64,000 bases of DNA. It comes from VXNE01 sp965206615 (GTDB lineage Bacteria; Pseudomonadota; Gammaproteobacteria; Pseudomonadales; Azotimanducaceae). Below are positions 51,272-58,962 of this stretch, piece after piece. The notes beneath the pieces were generated by a model. The model had not been told where the DNA came from and searched no databases. It saw only the letters and a program-made list of their open reading frames with translations. The first letter of the stretch is position 1; each line of letters begins with the position of its first letter. Both the position numbers and the translations under genes were made by a program. The stretch covers positions 1,922,001 through 1,986,000 of the forward strand of contig CBDBKI010000005.1 in assembly GCA_965206615.1 (NCBI GenBank), given 5' to 3'.

Positions 51272-53965
51272 ATGTTCGTATCGATGCCGTTCGCGGGCGC
51301 ACAAGAGTCATTGGCGTTGCACGAAGGGTGTGGGGCGTCCGGTCCGGGCTACCCGGACGGTCGTTTCCGGGCACGGGTGCGGCCTTTCGTGTCCGTCCTC
51401 GCCGGGGCCCTCGCGCTGGCTGCCGGTGGCGTCCTGGCGGAGCCGGGCGTGGTAGAGGAGGTCGTTGCGACGGCGAAGACCGGCAGCCGTATCGGGCGGC
51501 AGGGCGACTCGCCGTCGCCGCTGTCGAACTATGACGAAGAAACCATGCGCGCCGCGGGGCTCAAGGACCTGCGCGACCTGGTCGGAGTGCTGGCGATCAA
51601 CGCGGGCGCCGAGAACAACTCGGATAATCTGACCCAGAACTTCACGGTCGGCACGGCGAACCTCAACCTCAGGGGTCTGGGCGTCGCCTCGACGCTGGTA
51701 CTGCTGAACGGGCGTCGCCAGGTGCTCTCCGCCGTGCAGACGGACGACGGATCGAGCTTCGTGGATCTCGCCGCCCTCGTGCCGATGCTCGCGGTGGAGC
51801 GGGTCGAGGTCCTCAAGGACGGGGCGGCCGCGATCTACGGCTCCGAGGCTGTCGCCGGCGTGGCGAACTTCATCACGCGGCGTGGCTTCGAAGGGGTCGA
51901 AGTCCAGGCCGAATACCGTAGCCGTGTCGGAGACGGATCGCAGGACGATCTGTCGCTCGACGCGGTGGTTGGCGGCAGGCTCGGGGACGCCGGGACCTAC
52001 CTGTTCGCGACAAGCCACCTCGACCGCACGAGCCTCGTGTTGACGGAGGTGGGTTGGCTGCGGCCGTCGACCAGCGGTTTCGGCAACCCGGGCAGCTTCA
52101 ACGTTCCGTCCCTCGGACGCACCGTGGCCGATCCCGGGTGCCAGCGCTACGAGGGTCTGCTGCAGGAGTTGACGGACGGCAGTACCATCTGCCGCTTCGA
52201 CTATGCCCCGCAGGTCACTGCTGTGCCCGACGAGCGGCGCACGCAGGTCTTCGGTCGGCTCGACTGGATCTGGGGCGAGATAGCCGTGGCCTGGGCCGAA
52301 CTCGGCTATGCACGCAACGACATCAGCCGCGACGTGTCGCCGAGCTTCCCCGTGCTCAATACACCTCGGGTGCCGGCCGACCACCCGGGGAACCCTTTCG
52401 GTGAAGACGTCTGGTTCCAGGGTCGACCGTACGGCTACGGGCAGCCACGAGAGGTGAACAACTACCAGCACGATACGGCGCGGTTCGCCGTCGGTCTCGA
52501 AGGCGCGTTCTCGGCAGCAGCCTCCTGGGAGGTGGCGGCGGTGCATGCGGTCAACGCGGCGCTGCTCAATCCTCGCGATGTGATCGCCGCGAACTTCCAG
52601 GCCGCCCTCGAGGGTTTCGGGGGAGACGCCTGCAAAGCTGGGCGTTCCCCCACGGCATCGGCGCTGGCGGGGCAGGGCGACTGCCGGTACTTCAACCCAT
52701 TCAGCACGGCGTTCGCGGCAGGTGCCGGGGATCCCCTGTTCAATGCGCCGGAACTGCGCAGGTTCATCATCGGCGACTATCTTGGCGATGCAGAGTCCCG
52801 GCTCACGACCCTTGAAGCCAACCTCACCGGGTTTCTGCCGGGCTACCGGGGTGGCTATGCCCTCGGCGTGCAATACCGCAAGCAGAATCTCGACTACTCC
52901 TACGATGAGATCACCCGCACCGACGGGTTCGCCTTCCTGATCGGGAATCCCGACTTCTCGGCTCGGGACGATGTGACTGCCGCCTACGGAGAGCTGTGGC
53001 TGCCGCTGGGCGGGCGGTTCGAGGCGACCGGCGCCCTGCGGTACGAGGATTACGGCGGGGGCGTGGGAGACACGTTCGACCCGAAGCTCACGCTCCTGTT
53101 CCGGTCCACGGATGCGCTCTCGCTACGCGGTTCGTTCAGCACGTCGTTTCGCGCTCCGTCTCCCCTCCAGACCCGCGGCGCGCAGACCAACTTCACCAAC
53201 ATCCTCGACCACGACGGCTCCACGACGTTCGCCGGGCGGCGGACCGTGGGCGAGGAGTCCCTCGAACCGGAGACGTCGCGGGCGTTCAACGTCGGCATCA
53301 CCTGGCGGGGCGGCGAGCGCTGGGCGCTGAACGCGGACTACTGGCGGTACGCGTTTCGCGATGTTCTGCGCAAGGACAATGCGCAGGCCATCGTGAACGC
53401 CGACCCGTTCGATCCGCGCATCGAGCGCACGTCGGCGGGCACCATCTCGATCGTGAACGTGGCCTTCATCAACGCCGACCGGATCGAGACGGCGGGCATC
53501 GACCTGTCGTTTCGGATGGAGTCGGACATGGCTTTCGGCACGCTGGCCGCGTGGGGCGAAGCGACCTGGCTGCAGCGCTACGACGTGACGAATGCCGGTG
53601 TGGACGTGGATGGCCTCGGCAAGCTCAACCGGGCCAACGTCGGCGCCCCGAACCAGCGATTCAAGGGGGTCGCGGGCGTGTCCTGGTCCCGGGGCGCCCT
53701 GCAGGCGACGGGCATGGTGCGTCATGTGGGCAGTTACGAGGACGACGGCGGCGGGGACATCGAACGCTTCACCACGCTCGACTGCAACGTTCGCTGGTCG
53801 CTCGGCGAGATCCTGAGGCAGGAAACGGACGCCTGGATCGCGCTCGGCGGCGTCAACCTGCTGGACGAGGCCCCGCCGTTCGTGAATATCGCCGGCAGCT
53901 ACGATCCACGCTCGGCCGACCCGCGCGGGCGGCGGCTGTTCGTTTCGGTGGGGTGGCGTCTCTGA
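51272..53965 (+). CDS. TonB-dependent outer-membrane receptor (second)
   Basis: About 897 residues. A hydrophobic export segment (FVSVLAGALALAAGGVLA) starts near residue 37, then a TonB-box-like VEEVVATAK and plug motifs LNLRGLGVASTLVLLNGRR and VERVEVLKDGAAAIYGSEAVAG. The beta barrel follows, ending RRLFVSVGWRL. The start is uncertain: ATG 51272, ATG 51284 or a GTG at 51377 are possible, and the long basic leader suggests the later start. It has the same domain order as the receptor at 5866 but is shorter. Substrate unknown. Confidence 0.9.
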   Translation: MFVSMPFAGAQESLALHEGCGASGPGYPDGRFRARVRPFVSVLAGALALAAGGVLAEPGVVEEVVATAKTGSRIGRQGDSPSPLSNYDEETMRAAGLKDLRDLVGVLAINAGAENNSDNLTQNFTVGTANLNLRGLGVASTLVLLNGRRQVLSAVQTDDGSSFVDLAALVPMLAVERVEVLKDGAAAIYGSEAVAGVANFITRRGFEGVEVQAEYRSRVGDGSQDDLSLDAVVGGRLGDAGTYLFATSHLDRTSLVLTEVGWLRPSTSGFGNPGSFNVPSLGRTVADPGCQRYEGLLQELTDGSTICRFDYAPQVTAVPDERRTQVFGRLDWIWGEIAVAWAELGYARNDISRDVSPSFPVLNTPRVPADHPGNPFGEDVWFQGRPYGYGQPREVNNYQHDTARFAVGLEGAFSAAASWEVAAVHAVNAALLNPRDVIAANFQAALEGFGGDACKAGRSPTASALAGQGDCRYFNPFSTAFAAGAGDPLFNAPELRRFIIGDYLGDAESRLTTLEANLTGFLPGYRGGYALGVQYRKQNLDYSYDEITRTDGFAFLIGNPDFSARDDVTAAYGELWLPLGGRFEATGALRYEDYGGGVGDTFDPKLTLLFRSTDALSLRGSFSTSFRAPSPLQTRGAQTNFTNILDHDGSTTFAGRRTVGEESLEPETSRAFNVGITWRGGERWALNADYWRYAFRDVLRKDNAQAIVNADPFDPRIERTSAGTISIVNVAFINADRIETAGIDLSFRMESDMAFGTLAAWGEATWLQRYDVTNAGVDVDGLGKLNRANVGAPNQRFKGVAGVSWSRGALQATGMVRHVGSYEDDGGGDIERFTTLDCNVRWSLGEILRQETDAWIALGGVNLLDEAPPFVNIAGSYDPRSADPRGRRLFVSVGWRL

Positions 53966-54032
53966 GATTTTCGCAGGGCGCCTGCGGCGTTGACCGCCGG
54001 GGCGTCCCCGGGATGGTCGGTCCGGTCGTGGT

Positions 54033-54464
54033 TCACGTGGCGACCTCGGTGAGAAAGGGATTTCGCACGGTCACCGTCCCGTACATCCGTCCATGCTGGA
54101 AGTCCTCGCTCAGCAGTTCCGCTATGCCGAAGACCTCCGCATAGGCCCACAGATGCGCATCGAACCAGGAGAGGCCGTAGGCGGCGGCTCCACGCAGGGC
54201 GGTTCGCAGGACGGCGTCGTTGGGCTACAGCACACGGAACTGCGCCATCATTTCCTCGGCCTCGCGGCGCGCCTCGGCAGGCTCGAGCAAGCGGTGCCGG
54301 GGGCCTCCCCGGGTGGCTGCCGCGACGAATTCGACGACCACCTGGTGAGGAATGCGCGCGGTACCGTTCGCGATGCGCTGGCGCAGCAGGTCGGCCGCTA
54401 CTGACTGCTTGTCTGGAAACCGATGGTCGTAACGGTAGACCAGGATGTTGGTATCGATCAGCAC
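54033..54464 (-). pseudogene. VapC-type PIN toxin interrupted by an amber codon
   Basis: From the GTG at 54464 the frame reads VLIDTNILVYRYDHRFPDK with the catalytic aspartate, then PHQVVVEFVAA with the conserved glutamate. It stops at TAG (54225-54227, codon 80). The same frame continues with PNDAVLRTALRGAAAYGLSWFDAHLWAYAEVFGIAELLSEDFQHG, the remaining PIN helices and the last acidic residues, to TGA at 54033. Relatives have a tyrosine at the interrupted position, one base from TAG. So it is a nonsense mutant, or suppressed. It follows the antitoxin gene by 16 bases. Confidence 0.8.
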
Positions 54465-54480
54465 CGCCCCGTCACCGGCG

Positions 54481-54765
54481 CTACCGATCACGGTCGTAGA
54501 GTTCCTCGCGTGTCCAGCCGCGCGTGTTGGCCCGAGCAGGCTGTCGCGTGGCCTGACGTGCTTGCTGACGAATGGTCGCCCCATCGAACAGTCGCAGGCG
54601 TGCCTCGACGCCGAGACCCGCTACAAGTGCATCGGCGTGGGGAGGTACCACGCGGATCACATCGCCTGACGCCTCGAAGAGGATGTTGTCTCCGGGCTGG
54701 ATCCCGTAGCGGTCCGCCAGCGCCTTGGGGACGGTGACCTGGAGCTTGCTCGTGACCTTGCTCAT
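54481..54765 (-). CDS. AbrB/MazE-type antitoxin (VapB-like)
   Basis: 94 residues. SKVTSKLQVTVPKALADRYGIQPGDNILFEASGDVIRVVP is the swapped-hairpin AbrB DNA-binding domain. The C-terminal tail (GATIRQQARQATRQ ... WTREELYDRDR) would mask the toxin. The ATG at 54765 is chosen because it opens the domain. It remains intact although its partner toxin carries a premature stop. The antitoxin likely represses its own promoter, as is known for the family. Confidence 0.8.
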   Translation of the reverse strand: MSKVTSKLQVTVPKALADRYGIQPGDNILFEASGDVIRVVPPHADALVAGLGVEARLRLFDGATIRQQARQATRQPARANTRGWTREELYDRDR

Positions 54766-54927
54766 GGTCCTTACGATAGCAAGGACCATTTCCTTGTCAA
54801 TGGGCTGAGCGGCTCGGGGCCGGCGCCGCCGTCCCTTCCTGGAGGAAGATCCTCAAGTGATCCAGGCTGGATGATCCCATGGAAATGAGGTCGCGAGAGC
54901 GCCTGCGGAGCGGTGCCGGGCGGTACC

Positions 54928-56502
54928 TTACATCCGCCCGACCGCCGGATGCCCGGCAGCCTTCCAGGCGAGCCGCTCCGCCGCGTTGAAGTCCAGCGCC
55001 ACCGACTGCTCGGCTCCGAGCAGCATGGTGGCCCGCTCGCCGCCGTATTCCGGCCACTCCCCGACGCCGGGCCCGGATGGGTCGCCGCGCCTGGCAAAAT
55101 TGAGCCACGCGTTCTGGCAGAAGGCGGCCAGGGCGTCCGCCTGCGGACCTGCGCCGTGGTAATCGCGCGAGTCGGTGGTATCGATGGTGCCGAACACGAA
55201 GCCGGTTTCGAGACCGTGGAAGGCTCCGTACGCGCCGTCGCGCCAGGGCGACTGCCAGGTGAACAGGTAGTTGAAGACGCGGCCGGGATGGGGCGTCTGG
55301 GCCTCGGCCAGCAGGACCGCCTGCATCCAGAAGTTGCGGTCGCCCTCGAGCACCAGGAAGAAGTCCGCCGGTGCCACGCTCAGGTCCTTGGCTTCCCGTG
55401 CGCGGCGGTACGCCGCGACCAGACCCTCGACCTCGCGTGTGAGGTCGCGCCCCGCGATGCGCCCGTACTCGGCCGCCGCCATGGCGACGACGGCGCCGTG
55501 ACCGAGTTCGTCGAGCCCGGGAAACGCGTCGGTGTAGGGCTTGTACTCGTCGAGCGTGGCTCCGACCAGCATGTCGATCCCCGCGGCCGAGCCCTCACGG
55601 ACCGCTTCGATCGGAGGCCGCGGGATGACCTTGCCGTCGACGTTCGGCTCGAAGGGTGTCACACCGAGTTCGGGGTTCGCCGTCATGGGGTTGGACATCT
55701 GCTGTTCGATCTCGACGAGCCGGTCGGTCGCGATCGCTCGCAGCGCTGCCGGATCGTCGGGTGAGACGCCCGCCGATTCCAGGACGTGGGCGGCGATGCG
55801 ATCGGCGAGATCGGCCGGCTGCACGGTGTGACAGGCGCCGCTCTGCAGGATACCCCGGTGGAAGAGGCCGTCGGCTGCCGGCATGCCGAACATGGAGCCG
55901 ATGCTCAAGCCCCCCGCGGACTGGCCGAACGTGGTGACGTTGCCCGGGTTCCCGCCGAAGCGTTCGATGTTGTCCCTTACCCACCTGAGCGCGGCGACCT
56001 GGTCGAGCAGACCCTCGTTGCCGCTCGCGGGGATCGCACCCCCGGTCAATGCGTCGAGGCGCAGGAAGCCGAAGGTGGCCATTCGATAGTTGAGGGTGAC
56101 GATCACCACGTCCCCGCTGGCCACGAGATGGCGCGGGTCGTAGAGCGGCATGGTGCCGCAACCCATCACGAAACCGCCGCCGTGAATCCAGACCATCACC
56201 GGACGTCGGGCGTCGTCCACGGCCGGCGTGCAGACGTTCAGGTAGAGACAGTCCTCGCTACTGCTTCCTTCGACACGGTCGAGATCGTTGCCCATGCCGA
56301 TGACGATGGGGTTCTGCGGCGAGTGCGGGCCGAACTGCGTCGCCGGCCGTGCCTCGCGCCAGGGCTCGACGGGCTGCGGCGGCAGCCAGCGCAGGTCGCC
56401 CACCGGTGGCGCCGCGAAGGGAATGCCGCGAAAGAACTGCAGGCCGTCTTCCTGCGTGCCGATGACGGGGCCATGGGTCGTCTCGACGGTGGGGCCACTC
56501 AT
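54928..56502 (-). CDS. Type-B carboxylesterase
   Basis: 524 residues. FRGIPFAAPPVGDLRWLPPQ and EDCLYLNVCTP are the standard openings. The oxyanion loop is WIHGGGFVMG, and the nucleophile is S195 in FGQSAGG. The glutamate is in LDEYKPYTD and the histidine in YGAFHGLETGFVFG. It hydrolyses carboxylic esters or lactones. It overlaps the aminotransferase start by four bases (ATGA), showing coupled translation in an esterase and aminotransferase operon. No signal peptide, so probably cytoplasmic. Confidence 0.9.
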   Translation of the reverse strand: MSGPTVETTHGPVIGTQEDGLQFFRGIPFAAPPVGDLRWLPPQPVEPWREARPATQFGPHSPQNPIVIGMGNDLDRVEGSSSEDCLYLNVCTPAVDDARRPVMVWIHGGGFVMGCGTMPLYDPRHLVASGDVVIVTLNYRMATFGFLRLDALTGGAIPASGNEGLLDQVAALRWVRDNIERFGGNPGNVTTFGQSAGGLSIGSMFGMPAADGLFHRGILQSGACHTVQPADLADRIAAHVLESAGVSPDDPAALRAIATDRLVEIEQQMSNPMTANPELGVTPFEPNVDGKVIPRPPIEAVREGSAAGIDMLVGATLDEYKPYTDAFPGLDELGHGAVVAMAAAEYGRIAGRDLTREVEGLVAAYRRAREAKDLSVAPADFFLVLEGDRNFWMQAVLLAEAQTPHPGRVFNYLFTWQSPWRDGAYGAFHGLETGFVFGTIDTTDSRDYHGAGPQADALAAFCQNAWLNFARRGDPSGPGVGEWPEYGGERATMLLGAEQSVALDFNAAERLAWKAAGHPAVGRM

Positions 56503-57791
56503 GTCCCTGCCTCCTGGAGTGCCGCCGCGACGGCGTCCTTGAGGATCGAGACGATCTCGTCGACGTCCGCCCGGGTCGTGCAGAGCGGCGGTGCAAGCAT
56601 CGTGGTGTCCTCGCTCGCCCGCACGATGAGGCCGCCTTCGAAGGCCCGGTGGGAGATGCGCTCCAGCCGCTCGTAGCGCTCCGTGGTGCGGCGGTCGCCG
56701 CGGCGCCAGACGACGCCGGCCATCATCCCCACGCCGCGTATCTCCGCGACCTCGGGATGTTCCCCGAATGCGTGCCGCAGTTGGGCAAGCAGGTAGCCGC
56801 CCGTGTCGCGGCTGTTCTCAACGAGGCCTTCGGACTCGATGATGTCGATGTTGGCGAGCGCCGCGGCGCAGCACGTCTGGTGGTTGTTGAGCGTCTGGCC
56901 GGCCATGAAGGGCACGCCCTCGGGCACCTGGTTGCGCAACACGTCGTAGGCCCTCGGGCCGATGCCCACGGCGCCGAGCGGCAGGTAACCGCTGGTGATG
57001 CCTTTCGACAGCGTCAGCAGGTCGGGATGTGCGCCGACCCAATCCATGGCGAACCAGCTGCCGGTGCGGCCGAAGCCGGTGACGACCTCGTCGAAGATCA
57101 GGAGGATGTTGTGCCGGTCGCAGATCTCGCGGACGGCCTCGAAGTACCCGGGCCGGGGCGGGATCACACCGCCGGTCGCGAGGACCGGTTCGGCGACAAA
57201 CCCGGCGATGGTCGCGGCGCCTTCGCGGGCGATGGTCTGCTCGAGTTGGTCGATGTCGTGCGTGTCCACCTCTATGTGCAGCGGGTCGGGCTTGTCGAAC
57301 CAGTGGTACATGTCGAGGCGCGTCGCACTCGCGGCGCCGCGGGTGATGCCGTGGTAGCCGAGCCGGCGGGAGAGGATCTTCTGGCGGTCCGGGTTGCCCT
57401 TGATGGCGTGGTACTGCCGGGCGATGCGGAAGTTCATCTCGTTCGCGTCGGAGCCGCACAGGGTGAACAGGAAGCGCCGGATTCCGCTCGCTTCGGGCAT
57501 CAGATCGGCGAGGCGTTTCGCCAGCACGGCCGCGGGCTCCGACGTGTAACCCCAGAAGGCGGGGTAATAGGGCAGCGTCTGCATCTGGCGCGTCGCGGCG
57601 TCGCTGATCTCGCGCCGACCGTGCCCCACCAGGATGTTCCACAGTCCGGAGAGCCCGTCGATCAGCGTGCGCCCGTCCTCGAGATGGATGCGGATACCCT
57701 CGGCTGCCACCACCAGGCGACGGTCCTGGTCACGACGCAGTTCGGATAGCGGGTGGACCAGGTAGTCCCTGTCGAGTTCCGCGACGTTCAT
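56499..57791 (-). CDS. Class-III PLP aminotransferase (omega-amino acid/amine:pyruvate type)
   Basis: 430 residues. LIFDEVVTGFGRTG contains D234 that contacts the PLP ring nitrogen, and K263 in LSKGITSGYLPLG forms the Schiff base. The N-terminal LIDGLSGLWNILVGHGRREI and LCGSDANEMNFRIARQYH are class-III signatures. It probably transaminates an amine or omega-amino acid. Translationally coupled to the esterase downstream. GAGGAGCAA precedes the ATG. Confidence 0.88.
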   Translation of the reverse strand: MNVAELDRDYLVHPLSELRRDQDRRLVVAAEGIRIHLEDGRTLIDGLSGLWNILVGHGRREISDAATRQMQTLPYYPAFWGYTSEPAAVLAKRLADLMPEASGIRRFLFTLCGSDANEMNFRIARQYHAIKGNPDRQKILSRRLGYHGITRGAASATRLDMYHWFDKPDPLHIEVDTHDIDQLEQTIAREGAATIAGFVAEPVLATGGVIPPRPGYFEAVREICDRHNILLIFDEVVTGFGRTGSWFAMDWVGAHPDLLTLSKGITSGYLPLGAVGIGPRAYDVLRNQVPEGVPFMAGQTLNNHQTCCAAALANIDIIESEGLVENSRDTGGYLLAQLRHAFGEHPEVAEIRGVGMMAGVVWRRGDRRTTERYERLERISHRAFEGGLIVRASEDTTMLAPPLCTTRADVDEIVSILKDAVAAALQEAGT

Positions 57792-57977
57792 TGCTTGCTC
57801 CTCTCTTCTGCGCCATCAGTCGCCGTCGACAGGACAGAGCGCGGCGTAGGCGGATGGTGCTGCGAACGCAGGCTCAAGGCAGGGAGAGCCGCTCCTCGGG
57901 CGCCTTGTGTGTGCCGTTGCGCGTGTTGGACGGGCAACGTTAGCATGACCCGCCGTCTGCGGTGCCAGGAGCACGTC

Positions 57978-58961
57978 ATGGCCCTTTACGATTCGCGTCC
58001 CGAAGGCGATGCCCCGGACCCGCTGGCGCGGATCTGGGAGGAAATCCGGACCCTCGGGCTCACGTCCTACGTGGCCGATCTCGACGCCCACGGTTTCACT
58101 GTCCTTCCTCCGGATCTGGCCAGCCCGAACGGATTCGCGGACCGCCTGCTCGAAGCCGTGCTGGACGTGGCGGAACGCCGTAGCGGAGTCCGTCCGGACC
58201 TCGAGACCGGCTCGACCCACGTGGGCTACAAGCGCCGCTACGCCGGGGCGGGGGGCGACTCGCCATTCGGAGAACTGGTCCAGTCGCTGCTCCTGGAAGG
58301 CCGCGTCTTCGAAGAAGCGTTGATGAACCCGGTGCTCCTCGCGATGACGACCTATCTGTGCGGATACGGCGTCGTGCTGTCGAGCATGGGGTGCTTCCTC
58401 AAGGGGCGCAACGAGAGTGCGCTCGACTTGCACTGCGACACGCTGCTCCCATCGCCGTACCCGCACGAGGCGCTGGTCTGCAACGCTACCTACGTGCTGA
58501 CCGATTTCAACCGCGAGAACGGCGCGACGGCGTTCATGCCGGGCAGCCACAAGTGGTGCCGCGCGCCGCACGATGCGGAAGGGATGCTGGGAGAAGGCGG
58601 CAATCCCGCGGCGGTCGCGGTCGAGGCGCCGGCCGGCTCCCTGGTGGTCTGGCACGGCAACACGTGGCACGGCGCATTCCCGCGTACGGCGTCCGGCCTG
58701 CGCGTCAGCACGGCCGTGCTGATGGCGCGCCCATTCATGCGCACGGAAGAGGACCTCGTCGACCGGGTTCCACAGGAGACGCTCGACCGGCACCCGCCGC
58801 GTTTCGCGATCCTCGCCCAGCAGGGCGTCGTCTACGGCTATCGGGACCATACCGAGTCCCCGGGGCGCAACGCCCGGGCGACGAAGTACCTCTCGGCGTA
58901 CCACGAGGACTGCGGCGGCATCGTGTCGCTGGACCCGTTGCGGATGCACCTGTACGGCTGA
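57978..58961 (+). CDS. PhyH-family Fe(II)/2-oxoglutarate dioxygenase (second)
   Basis: 327 residues, a paralogue of the enzyme at 9070. The iron site is H152-C-D154 in ALDLHCDTLLPSPYP, and the distal histidine lies in WHGNTWHGAFPR. The 2-oxoglutarate arginine is likely in SGLRVSTA. ATG at 57978 with CAGGAGC five bases before. It diverges from the aminotransferase gene across 186 bases and is convergent with the GH3 gene, whose stop is one base away. Confidence 0.87.
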   Translation: MALYDSRPEGDAPDPLARIWEEIRTLGLTSYVADLDAHGFTVLPPDLASPNGFADRLLEAVLDVAERRSGVRPDLETGSTHVGYKRRYAGAGGDSPFGELVQSLLLEGRVFEEALMNPVLLAMTTYLCGYGVVLSSMGCFLKGRNESALDLHCDTLLPSPYPHEALVCNATYVLTDFNRENGATAFMPGSHKWCRAPHDAEGMLGEGGNPAAVAVEAPAGSLVVWHGNTWHGAFPRTASGLRVSTAVLMARPFMRTEEDLVDRVPQETLDRHPPRFAILAQQGVVYGYRDHTESPGRNARATKYLSAYHEDCGGIVSLDPLRMHLYG

Positions 58962-58962
58962 G

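Noticed and set aside
54225..54227. Pyrrolysine reading of the in-frame TAG
   Set aside because: Relatives have tyrosine there, TAG is used as an ordinary stop by many genes in the window, and no Pyl genes are seen. Nonsense mutation is simpler.
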